Shown: positions 1 through 5,503 of the stretch, in pieces | Layout of the letters: every line of letters begins with the position of its first letter | Position numbering within the stretch: the stretch's first letter is position 1 | Origin: JABCPO02 sp963513115 | Lineage (GTDB): Bacteria > Bacillota > Clostridia > TANB77 > CAG-508 | Assembly: GCA_963513115.1 (NCBI GenBank) | Contig: CAUPPN010000074.1 | Span: 1 to 5,503, forward strand | Length of the DNA stretch: 5,503 bases | Direction of reading: 5' to 3' | Notes under the pieces: model-generated | Databases searched by the model: none | What the model was told of the DNA's origin: nothing | Seen by the model: the letters and a program-made list of their open reading frames with translations, nothing else | Program-made: the position numbers and the translations under genes

Positions 1-908
1 TTTACCATCATTTTAACAATATCCTCTGCTGATTTATCTGTAGTTATTACATATGTACCTGCTTTGAATTTTGGAAAACTACTTTTTGCAAATCTTCTAA
101 ATGCATTTTCATTTCTAATTACTCCAGCATCTTTTAATTTTTTAGCAATACTTTTTCCTGATGCCCCTTCTTTTATTTCCACATTTACTTGCTTTGGATT
201 TTTAGAATCAACAGCTTTTAAGTTATTCCTATATATAATAAGTGGTATAAGAAGTATTGCAATTATTAATATTAATATTGCAACTAACTTTCCAATAGAA
301 TTATTTTGAAAGTCAAATGATCTTTTTAATCTTTTTTTACCATAACCTTCTACTTCATATTCAATATCTTCTTTTTCATCTATTATTGGGATACTCGAAG
401 TAGTATTTAAATTTCTAGTATTAAATTTTTCATCAACCAAATTGTCATTATTTAGTCTTTTATTAAATTCATATTTTCTTGTTTCAGACATTTTAGCTGT
501 ATTGCTCATAGATTGATTATTAATATTTTTTCTTCTTAATTTTTCTTCGTCTGTTAAATATGGGTATGTATAATTTCCCATATTTACACTTTTTCTTTTA
601 GGCACATCTTCTATTGATAAATTTCTAAGCATTTGCTTTTCTGTAATGTCTTTTTCCATTTTTTCTTCTTTATTTTCTTCAATATTTTTAATATTATCAT
701 TACTATTATTATGATCATTTTTTTCAAATAATTCATTTTCTTCTGGTTCAACATAGTTTTTATTTAAGCTATATCCCATATTGAAATTATATTTCATAGT
801 TGTATTTATATTATCTTTTTTGCTATTATTATTTTTATTTTTATCTTTATTTAAATTATTTTCTTTTAATTCTTTTTCGTTATTATTATTTTTTTCAATA
901 TCTTTCAT
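1..908 (-). CDS. mltG: Endolytic murein transglycosylase MltG (YceG-like), 5' part, runs off the window
   Basis: The minus-strand reading frame opens at an ATG (906-908) and stays open for 302 codons to the window edge. Residues 1-205 are hydrophilic, rich in Asn, Lys and Glu, and look disordered (13 Asn in the first 36 residues). Residues about 206-227 form one transmembrane helix. Residues about 240-302 match the LysM-like N-terminal subdomain of the YceG/MltG family: VNVEIKEGASGKSIAKKL, then DAGVIRNENAFRRFAK, then FKAGTYVITT. The catalytic YceG core with its active-site Glu lies beyond the window. MltG family members cleave nascent peptidoglycan strands next to the membrane and set glycan length. 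The long cytoplasmic extension resembles the layout of streptococcal MltG rather than the short E. coli N-terminus. An AGGTG ribosome binding site sits 5 nt before the ATG. The gene follows the lipoprotein gene by 39 nt without a terminator, so the two are probably cotranscribed. Confidence 0.88.
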   Translation of the reverse strand, partial: MKDIEKNNNNEKELKENNLNKDKNKNNNSKKDNINTTMKYNFNMGYSLNKNYVEPEENELFEKNDHNNSNDNIKNIEENKEEKMEKDITEKQMLRNLSIEDVPKRKSVNMGNYTYPYLTDEEKLRRKNINNQSMSNTAKMSETRKYEFNKRLNNDNLVDEKFNTRNLNTTSSIPIIDEKEDIEYEVEGYGKKRLKRSFDFQNNSIGKLVAILILIIAILLIPLIIYRNNLKAVDSKNPKQVNVEIKEGASGKSIAKKLKDAGVIRNENAFRRFAKSSFPKFKAGTYVITTDKSAEDIVKMMV

Positions 909-947
909 TATTACACCTATCTAAAATTTCTTTTCTTTAGTTATATT

Positions 948-2165
948 TTAATATATTTCAAACTTCTTTTCATGTTTTTTTGTTTTTTCATTATAATTTA
1001 AATTATTTGTTAATAATATTTTATTATACGCTTTAAGTCTTGTTCCAAGTTCTATCTTAAATCTATTATATGCCGCTTTATCTGTTACATCTTCTATATT
1101 TAAATATAATCCATCTAAGTTATATTCCCTTGCTTTATTTATTATTTCTGTTATTATATTTTTTCTTATTTCATAGTTTTGCATATTTTGTTTATACCAA
1201 ACCTTGTCTACTACTGATAATGTTATTTCACCTATTTTTTTAATATTTTCATCTTCTAATTTTTTTATATATGTTTTAAAACTATTATTTTCCTTATCAT
1301 ATAATAGGTCAACCTTACTATTTTCTCTTAATACAAATAATTCCATAATACACATATTGTTTTTTCCATTTTCTATTTTTAAATTATCTGAATTTTCTTT
1401 AAAGTTCCTATAGTTTAATATAATATTTGTATCTTCAATCTTAAGTGGTTCTTTTTTCTTCTTTTCTTCTTTTATTTCGCTACTTATTGATCTTTTAGAT
1501 ATATATCCAACCTTAACATCTTCTGTCATTATTTTAGCTTTTGATCCTTTTTCACCAATTTTAATATACTTTTTATTGGGTACTAATTTTTCTATTGTTC
1601 CTGAAAAAACATATGCATTATTTTTAAGTTTTGTTTCTTCTTTAACTTCTATATATGTTGTATTATAGTCATCATACATAATTGCAATTTTCTTATCGCC
1701 TTGTAATATTTTAAAAGCAAATATATTTTTTAATTCTTCAAGTGGTAAGTATAATCTATCTTTTATTTTTCTAGGTGAGATAGTTATATCTTTTATTTCT
1801 CCATTTTTATCTATCTTTTTTTCATTTTCTTTAAATACTACAATATCTTTTTTTCCTGCAACAATTATCTTTTTTTCATCTATTATATTTTGTATATTGT
1901 TATCAAATATTTTTTCTACATCTTTTAAATACATCATAGGATATTTTTTACCATTTTCTTCAACCATTTCTATATTAGCTATAAGATGTGTATTTTTACC
2001 ATTAATATATATTTCATTTGAATTTCTATTTTCTCTTGGTGTGTCACATGAGCTTAACATACATATTGCAAATATAAGGAAAAATATCAAAGCATAAAAT
2101 CTACTAAGTGGCTTCTTTTTCTTATTCTTATTAGATGTATTTTCATACATTTTATTAAATTTCAT
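948..2165 (-). CDS. Lipoprotein with copper-amine-oxidase-N-like, SH3-like and shortened GH18-like domains
   Basis: The 405-residue product has a lysine-rich N-terminus, a hydrophobic stretch (about 23-36) and a lipobox MLSSC with Cys40, so it should be lipidated and held on the outer face of the membrane. Residues about 50-165 resemble the copper amine oxidase N-terminal-like stalk domain of Clostridia (YINGK..., DRLYLPLEELKNIF...). Residues about 185-227 look like a bacterial SH3 segment (KYIKIGEKGSKAKI...VGYISK). From about 240 the pattern is that of a YaaH/chitinase-like GH18 barrel. DGLYLNIE (351-358) sits where GH18 enzymes carry DGxDxDxE. The last Glu is kept, but the Asp two residues before it is Asn356 and the Asp four before it is Tyr354. 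The protein stops 47 residues later, after what would be strand 5, so the second half of the barrel is absent. A wall-binding or structural role is more likely than hydrolysis. The start is set by AGGAG 5 nt before the ATG. The domain calls come from pattern reading only. Confidence 0.8.
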   Translation of the reverse strand: MKFNKMYENTSNKNKKKKPLSRFYALIFFLIFAICMLSSCDTPRENRNSNEIYINGKNTHLIANIEMVEENGKKYPMMYLKDVEKIFDNNIQNIIDEKKIIVAGKKDIVVFKENEKKIDKNGEIKDITISPRKIKDRLYLPLEELKNIFAFKILQGDKKIAIMYDDYNTTYIEVKEETKLKNNAYVFSGTIEKLVPNKKYIKIGEKGSKAKIMTEDVKVGYISKRSISSEIKEEKKKKEPLKIEDTNIILNYRNFKENSDNLKIENGKNNMCIMELFVLRENSKVDLLYDKENNSFKTYIKKLEDENIKKIGEITLSVVDKVWYKQNMQNYEIRKNIITEIINKAREYNLDGLYLNIEDVTDKAAYNRFKIELGTRLKAYNKILLTNNLNYNEKTKKHEKKFEIY

Positions 2166-2202
2166 AATTACTCCTAATCGTAATTTCTAATACATATTTA
2201 AT

Positions 2203-2231
2203 ATTATATATTAATATTTTAACATTTTAAA
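2203..2231 (-). promoter_or_regulatory. Possible sigma-A-type promoter before the lipoprotein gene
   Basis: On the minus strand a TTTAAA (2226-2231, four of six matches to TTGACA) is followed after 17 nt by a perfect TATAAT (2203-2208). This would place the transcription start near 2196, about 30 nt before the lipoprotein ATG. The region is nearly pure A/T, so matches of this quality arise easily by chance. It would give the lipoprotein-mltG pair its own promoter downstream of the transketolase genes. Confidence 0.3.
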
Positions 2232-2250
2232 CATTTACACTTCCAAAATA

Positions 2251-3228
2251 TTATATTTTGCTATTTAAACTTACTTTTTTACAGTACTTATATATATTTT
2301 CTTCGTCTAATTTAAAATATTTAAGTACATCTTCTTGATTGCCTGATTTTCCAAATTCTTTCATGCCCATAGAATATACTTTTCTTGGTAAATGTTTTGA
2401 AAGTGTTTCACATATAATAGAATTTAATCCTCCATATATGCTATGATCTTCTATTGTTATAATTGGTATATTACTATTTCCTATATTTTTTAATATGTTA
2501 ATTAAATATAATTCATTAAATGGCTTTAATTTAAATACATCTATTACAAGTGCATATATTCCTTCTTCTTCTAATCTTTTTTGTACATTATATACATGTT
2601 CTGTCATATCTCCCATTGTGATTAATATAATCTTATGTTCTTCTAGTTTTTTATCTTTTATTCCTTTTCCTATCATTCCAGTTTCTATTGCACCTAAAAT
2701 TTCATTTTCTTCTAAATTATCATATAATTCTTCTGTTTTTCCCCTATATAGTCTTAAATAGCATGGTCCTTCTTTTTCATATATTTTTCTCACAATTTCC
2801 TTACATATATTACTACTTGATGCTGTATATACTTCCAGATTAGGCAGTACTCTTACAAGTGCTATATCTTCTAGCATTTGGTGTGTTGCTCCATCTTCTC
2901 CTACATTTAATCCACTGTGTGTTGCAACTAGCTTAACATTCATATTAGAATATGCAATGCTACATCTAATTTGGTCATATGCCCTTCCTACTAAAAATGC
3001 CGCAAAAGAACTTGCAAATACTATTTTCCCTTCTGATGCAAATCCTGCTGCCTGTGATACCATATCTGCTTCAGATATACCAGTATTAAAAAATCTTTCA
3101 GGATATTTTTCTGCAAACATATTTGTTTTAGTAGAAGAAGAAACGTCCGCATCTAGAACCACTACATTTTTATCTTCACCAATCTCTAAAAGTGTTTTCC
3201 CATAACTTTCTCTTGTTGCTTCTTTCAT
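2251..3228 (-). CDS. Transketolase, C-terminal subunit (pyrimidine-binding and C-terminal domains)
   Basis: This 325-residue protein is the second half of a two-subunit, thiamine-diphosphate-dependent transketolase. The enzyme moves a two-carbon ketol unit between sugar phosphates in the non-oxidative pentose phosphate pathway, in the cytoplasm. Visible family landmarks are ATRESYG at the N-terminus (Arg6, equivalent to the phosphate-binding Arg of E. coli TktA) and GISEADM with Glu53, the residue that activates the cofactor aminopyrimidine. THSGLNVGEDGATHQ gives His104, Asp112 and His116 of the substrate channel, with the same spacing as TktA His461/Asp469/His473. RLYRGK (Arg159/Arg162) follows, and the C-terminal domain contains TIEDHSIYGGLNS. 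The length is typical for split C-subunits. AGGAG lies 5 nt before the ATG, and the N-subunit gene ends 20 nt upstream, so the pair is translated from one message. Paralogous two-subunit transketolases for other sugars exist (for example the sulfosugar SqwGH type). With no sugar-specific neighbours, the general enzyme is the simplest reading. Confidence 0.93.
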   Translation of the reverse strand: MKEATRESYGKTLLEIGEDKNVVVLDADVSSSTKTNMFAEKYPERFFNTGISEADMVSQAAGFASEGKIVFASSFAAFLVGRAYDQIRCSIAYSNMNVKLVATHSGLNVGEDGATHQMLEDIALVRVLPNLEVYTASSSNICKEIVRKIYEKEGPCYLRLYRGKTEELYDNLEENEILGAIETGMIGKGIKDKKLEEHKIILITMGDMTEHVYNVQKRLEEEGIYALVIDVFKLKPFNELYLINILKNIGNSNIPIITIEDHSIYGGLNSIICETLSKHLPRKVYSMGMKEFGKSGNQEDVLKYFKLDEENIYKYCKKVSLNSKI

Positions 3229-3248
3229 AATAACTCCTATCTTAAATC

Positions 3249-4052
3249 TTAACCATTTAATTCTTTCATTGCCATATCATATTCTTCATCATTTGGTGCT
3301 TTTCCATGCCACTTATTTGTGTTTTCCATGAAAGATACGCCTTTTCCTTTTATAGTATTTGCAATTATTACTTTTGTTTTAGTTTGTTTGCTATTTAATG
3401 CTTCTAATATTTCTAATATATTATGCCCGTCTATTTCTATTATTTCAAAATTAAATCCATCTAATTTTTCTTTCAGCGGATATATATTTTTAATATCTTC
3501 AACTCTTCCATCTAATTGTATATTATTTGCATCAATTACAATTGTTAAATTATCTAAACTATATTTTGAGGCACTTAAAAACGCTTCCCATATCTGACCT
3601 TCTTCTATTTCTCCATCACCTACTATACATACAACCTTATCATCTTTTTCATCTAGTTTTTTTGCATTTGCAATTCCTATTGCAATAGACAAACCTTGCC
3701 CCAATGATCCAGTAGATACTGGTATACTAGGTATATGGTTTGATGCATGCCCTTCTAAATCTGATTCCACATTTCTAAATTGTTTTGTACTTTTAATAAT
3801 ACCTTTTTTAAAAAGTGCTGAATATAGTATTGGTGAAGCATGTCCTTTAGATAATATAACAACGTCTTTTAAATTTTTTCCATTTTCTGAAACTTCAATG
3901 TTTAGATAATTAAAGTACAAGCATGCAATTACTTCTGCAATTGAAAAGCTTCCACCAATGTGTCCTGACTTTGCTTCATATACCATTTTTAGTGTATTTT
4001 TTCTTAAATCATTTGCTATATTTTCTAAATTAATTATATATTCTGAATTCAT
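3249..4052 (-). CDS. Transketolase, N-terminal subunit (thiamine-diphosphate-binding domain)
   Basis: This 267-residue protein is the diphosphate-binding half of transketolase and would act as a heteromeric complex with the product of the next gene. The thiamine diphosphate/metal motif is intact: GDGEIEEGQIWEA begins at Gly145, and Asn176-Asn177 close the motif 30 residues after Asp146, as in E. coli TktA. Other conserved sites are SGHIGGS (His31), SKGHASP (His71), LEGHASN (His102), TGSLGQGL (114-121), KGKG (235-238) and KWHGKAP (His249), matching the active-site histidines of full-length enzymes. The length is usual for split N-subunits, and the polypeptide ends where the pyrimidine domain would begin in a fused enzyme. 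The start is supported by AGGAG 5 nt before the ATG. Upstream, the whole gap to the cyclophilin-like gene is filled by a 5-bp repeat array that also holds the best promoter candidate. Confidence 0.94.
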   Translation of the reverse strand: MNSEYIINLENIANDLRKNTLKMVYEAKSGHIGGSFSIAEVIACLYFNYLNIEVSENGKNLKDVVILSKGHASPILYSALFKKGIIKSTKQFRNVESDLEGHASNHIPSIPVSTGSLGQGLSIAIGIANAKKLDEKDDKVVCIVGDGEIEEGQIWEAFLSASKYSLDNLTIVIDANNIQLDGRVEDIKNIYPLKEKLDGFNFEIIEIDGHNILEILEALNSKQTKTKVIIANTIKGKGVSFMENTNKWHGKAPNDEEYDMAMKELNG

Positions 4053-4070
4053 ATTTTCTCCTAAATCACA

Positions 4071-4180
4071 ATATTATAGTATTGTATTATATTTTAGTTT
4101 AGTAAATAATGTTATGTTATGTTATGTTATGTTTTGTTAAGTTATATTATACTATACTATGCTATACTATATTATATATA
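4071..4180. repeat. Degenerate pentanucleotide repeat array, about 22 units in register
   Basis: Read on the plus strand in steps of five from 4071, every unit begins with a purine, 19 of 22 end in T and 20 of 22 have a pyrimidine in second place. The consensus is about RYTAT. The cleanest part is 4111-4175: four perfect GTTAT units (4111-4130), then GTTTT, GTTAA, GTTAT, ATTAT, then ACTAT, ACTAT, GCTAT, ACTAT, ATTAT. Units from 4071 to 4110 (such as ATAGT, ATTGT, ATTAT, ATTTT) are more diverged. The array fills almost the whole gap between the cyclophilin-like stop codon (4182-4184) and the transketolase ribosome binding site. It is not a CRISPR array and contains no hairpin or reading frame. 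Confidence 0.8.
4086..4115 (-). promoter_or_regulatory. Possible promoter of the transketolase pair, embedded in the repeat array
   Basis: On the minus strand ATAACA (4110-4115, four of six matches to TTGACA) is followed after 18 nt by a perfect TATAAT (4086-4091). Transcription would begin near 4079, giving a leader of about 27 nt with AGGAG before the ATG at 4052. The -35 hexamer is supplied by a GTTAT unit of the array. Several other TATAAT strings occur nearby, so this is a tentative choice in a near-pure A/T region. Confidence 0.33.
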
Positions 4181-4181
4181 T

Positions 4182-5069
4182 TTACTCATTTAAAACTTTA
4201 GATTTTTCAACCTTTGATTTTCTTACATTTAAATTATTATTACTTTTCTCTCCAGATTTTCTTTCTTCTTGTTGTCTTTTTGTTTCTTCTTTAAATCTAT
4301 CTAATATATATTTATTAAAATCAAATCTTTCATGTGTCTTAACTTTTTTATTATTTCTATCTGTACATGTTGCTTCTTTTATTACATATCTTTTATCTTT
4401 AGGAAATCTTCTTAATTGCCATTTATTTTCATCATTTTCTGGTACATTTGTTTCTGTATTAAATATTTCATCACAAATTTCTTGCCCTTCTATTACCTTA
4501 CCAAATACTGCATATTTACCATCTAGTTCTGGTGCCTTATCTCCCATTACTATATTAAATGCTGAAGTTGCAGAATTATAGCTTTCTTTTTCTAATTCCT
4601 TAATAATTCCAGTATAATTTTTTCTTGCCATACTTATCATATATTTTTCATGTCTTAAATCATTTGCAAATCCATTGTCTGCAAATTCACCATCAATTTC
4701 ATATGCTACGTCTTCTTTGCTACCTTTTTTTATATCTTTGTTAACAAGCGAAAGTGTTGGTGACTCATCTGCACCTTCTTTGTTTCTTCCAACATGTATT
4801 GTATTAATATCTTTTCCATATATAATTTTTCCATTGTACCAACCACTGTTTACTAAATTAATAAAATTATTTACTGTGTTTGGTGCTTTTTTAGGATATA
4901 GTTCAATTACTATATTTCCTTTTCCTTCTAAATTAAAAGTTACTCTAGGATTTTCTACTCTGTTATTTTTAACCATTTTAAATATCATTGTTCCTATTAA
5001 AATTAATAATATTATTGCTATTAACCCATACATTATTTTTTCATATATACTTGTATTTTCTTTTTCCAA
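4182..5069 (-). CDS. Membrane-anchored cyclophilin-fold protein with degenerate active site
   Basis: Numbered from the proposed TTG start (295 residues), residues about 12-33 form one transmembrane helix with no signal-peptidase or lipobox site. This leaves a cytoplasmic N-terminus and an extracytoplasmic body. Residues about 42-232 have the cyclophilin-type peptidyl-prolyl isomerase layout: VTFNLEGKGNIVIELYPKKA, NTVNNFINLVNSGWYNG, SMARKN, SAFNIVMGDKAPELDGKYAVFGKV. Catalytic positions have drifted. The usual FHRV...FMIQGG becomes IYGKDINTIHVGR, so the essential Arg is Gly85 or Lys86 and the FMxQ set is lost. The Trp of the TPWLDGKH segment is Glu181, and its His is Tyr186. Phe171 is kept. The last 45 residues are a charged Lys/Glu/Arg/Gln tail. 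By analogy it may assist folding of exported proteins, but proline isomerase activity is doubtful. An in-frame ATG at 5081 would give 299 residues, but it has no ribosome binding site. The TTG has GGAGGG just before it. Confidence 0.82.
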   Translation of the reverse strand: MEKENTSIYEKIMYGLIAIILLILIGTMIFKMVKNNRVENPRVTFNLEGKGNIVIELYPKKAPNTVNNFINLVNSGWYNGKIIYGKDINTIHVGRNKEGADESPTLSLVNKDIKKGSKEDVAYEIDGEFADNGFANDLRHEKYMISMARKNYTGIIKELEKESYNSATSAFNIVMGDKAPELDGKYAVFGKVIEGQEICDEIFNTETNVPENDENKWQLRRFPKDKRYVIKEATCTDRNNKKVKTHERFDFNKYILDRFKEETKRQQEERKSGEKSNNNLNVRKSKVEKSKVLNE

Positions 5070-5073
5070 ATTA

Positions 5074-5079
5074 CCCTCC
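5074..5079 (-). promoter_or_regulatory. Ribosome binding site GGAGGG favouring the TTG start
   Basis: On the minus strand GGAGGG (5079-5074) is the only strong Shine-Dalgarno match near this gene. It lies downstream of the first in-frame ATG (5081-5079) and even overlaps that codon. It stands 4 nt before an in-frame TTG (5069-5067), or 5 nt if counted from GGAGG. The four other starts in the window have AGGAG or AGGTG exactly 5 nt before the start codon, so TTG fits the local rule and ATG does not. Confidence 0.65.
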
Positions 5080-5090
5080 ATATATTTTTA

Positions 5091-5096
5091 ATTATA
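5091..5096 (-). promoter_or_regulatory. Possible -10 element for the cyclophilin-like gene
   Basis: A minus-strand TATAAT at 5096-5091 lies between the upstream terminator and the cyclophilin-like gene. It would start transcription near 5084, about 15 nt before the TTG codon. The best -35 at 17-nt spacing is a poor TTTTAA (5114-5119, three of six matches). A promoter is expected in this 5084-5155 gap because a terminator precedes it, but the exact element cannot be fixed in A/T-only sequence. Confidence 0.22.
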
Positions 5097-5155
5097 TATA
5101 TTTGAAAAAGCTTTTAAAAGTTTTTATATCTCTTTATATATTTTTTAAATATATT

Positions 5156-5183
5156 AAAAAAAGGACTAATATTTAGTCCTTTT
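5156..5183 (-). terminator. Intrinsic terminator after the surface-protein gene
   Basis: GGACTAA (5163-5169) and TTAGTCC (5173-5179) pair around a 3-nt loop. Flanking A/T pairs extend the stem to 11 bp (5159-5183). On the minus strand the hairpin is followed by a run of seven T (5162-5156). It sits 18 nt after the stop codon of the surface-protein gene. On the plus strand only four T follow the hairpin, so it is mainly a minus-strand terminator. It separates the surface-protein gene from the cyclophilin-like gene and those after it. Confidence 0.82.
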
Positions 5184-5201
5184 AAGCTAGTATATATATT
5201 A

Positions 5202-5503
5202 CTATATACCAATATTCCTTTTGTCTGTTACTTTCTTTCTTGTAATTATTACATATGCTACTGCTCCTAATAATACTATTATTGGAAGTCCTCCTTTTGT
5301 TCCTGCATATGGTATATATTTTTTACCTATCTCATCTTTTACATTTACTATCCTATCTCCTGTTTTTGTTTTCTTCTTTGTATATCCTTTTGGTACTTCT
5401 ACTTCGTCTACATAGTAATTATATATATTTCCTTTTTCATCTGTTAGGTCTAGGTCTTCAAATACATAATCTTTTTGTCCATTTTTAAGTACTATATCTT
5501 TGT
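5202..5503 (-). CDS. Cell-wall-anchored surface protein with Cna-B domain, 3' end only
   Basis: The last 99 residues of a larger protein are visible, entering from the window edge and ending at TAG (5202-5204). Residues 1-57 match the end of a Cna-B (collagen-binding protein B-type) domain: DYVFEDLDLTDEKG, then YYVDEVEVPKGY, where Glu33 is at the position that promotes the intramolecular Lys-Asn isopeptide bond, then IVNVKDE, with Asn53 at the bond-forming Asn position. The C-terminus is a sorting signal: IPYAG (63-67) in place of LPxTG, a short TKGG linker, a hydrophobic helix (about 72-86) and a basic tail starting TRKK (87-90). Such proteins are cut by a sortase and joined to peptidoglycan or to a pilus. 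Earlier domains, the export signal and any pilin motif are outside the window, so adhesin and pilin cannot be told apart. The translated frame ends in a clear terminator. Confidence 0.85.
   Translation of the reverse strand, partial: KDIVLKNGQKDYVFEDLDLTDEKGNIYNYYVDEVEVPKGYTKKKTKTGDRIVNVKDEIGKKYIPYAGTKGGLPIIVLLGAVAYVIITRKKVTDKRNIGI

Noticed and set aside
64..309. Plus-strand open frame of 81 codons, and similar plus-strand frames across the window
   Set aside because: They lie antisense to well-supported minus-strand genes, lack ribosome binding sites, and encode Phe/Leu/Ser-rich sequence typical of the reverse complement of Lys/Glu/Asn codons.
909..947. A frameshifted remnant of the missing GH18 half-barrel between the lipoprotein and mltG genes
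   Set aside because: The 39 nt are A/T-rich leader sequence containing only the mltG ribosome binding site. No GH18-like peptide is encoded there.
2244..2260. Inverted repeat CAAAATA-TTA-TATTTTG around the stop codon of the transketolase C-subunit gene, as a terminator
   Set aside because: The stem is almost all A/T, it overlaps the coding end, and no T run follows it on the minus strand.
4071..4180. The repeat array as a CRISPR or an iteron origin
   Set aside because: Units are only 5 bp with no spacers, and there is no replication or cas gene nearby.
4159..4581. Plus-strand 140-codon open frame antisense to the cyclophilin-like gene
   Set aside because: It begins inside the pentamer array without a ribosome binding site and its translation is the antisense of a recognisable cyclophilin fold. 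It is not a separate membrane protein.
5106..5125. Palindrome CTTTTAAAAG (5111-5120) with A/T flanks, as an operator or second terminator
   Set aside because: It is low-complexity A/T sequence with no loop and no copy elsewhere in the window. Such palindromes are expected by chance here.

Overview
The window is very AT-rich (roughly a quarter G+C by eye), with A/T-ending codons and strong AGGAG-type ribosome binding sites. It carries a lipobox lipoprotein, a two-subunit transketolase and a sortase-type surface protein with a Cna-B domain. Together these point to a low-GC, Gram-positive-type member of the Firmicutes, most likely Clostridia or a relative. The sequence alone does not fix the genus. 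All six genes lie on the minus strand, so transcription runs from high to low coordinates. No gene is supported on the plus strand.

In transcription order: (1) 5503-5202 is the 3' end of a cell-wall-anchored surface protein, with the last part of a Cna-B domain and an atypical IPYAG sorting signal. A good intrinsic terminator follows at 5183-5156. (2) 5069-4182 is a membrane-anchored cyclophilin-fold protein whose catalytic residues are mostly replaced. It probably starts at a TTG codon. (3) 4180-4071 is an intergenic array of about 22 in-register degenerate 5-bp units. (4) 4052-3249 and 3228-2251 are the N- and C-terminal subunits of transketolase, with all main thiamine-diphosphate and substrate residues present. 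(5) 2165-948 is a lipoprotein with a copper-amine-oxidase-N-like domain, an SH3-like segment and a shortened, degenerate GH18-like domain. (6) 908-1 is the 5' part of mltG, the endolytic murein transglycosylase, with an unusually long Asn-rich cytoplasmic extension. It runs off the window.

After the terminator at 5156-5183 I see no further convincing terminator, so genes 2-6 could be one transcript, perhaps with internal promoters before the transketolase and lipoprotein genes. By location the set is mixed. Four products act at or outside the membrane (surface protein, extracytoplasmic folding factor, wall-associated lipoprotein, glycan-strand terminase). The transketolase pair supplies pentose-phosphate metabolism in the cytoplasm.

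No clearly new multi-gene system is visible. The points most worth a second look are the pentanucleotide array, the degenerate cyclophilin, the half-barrel GH18 lipoprotein, the MltG extension and the non-canonical sorting signal.
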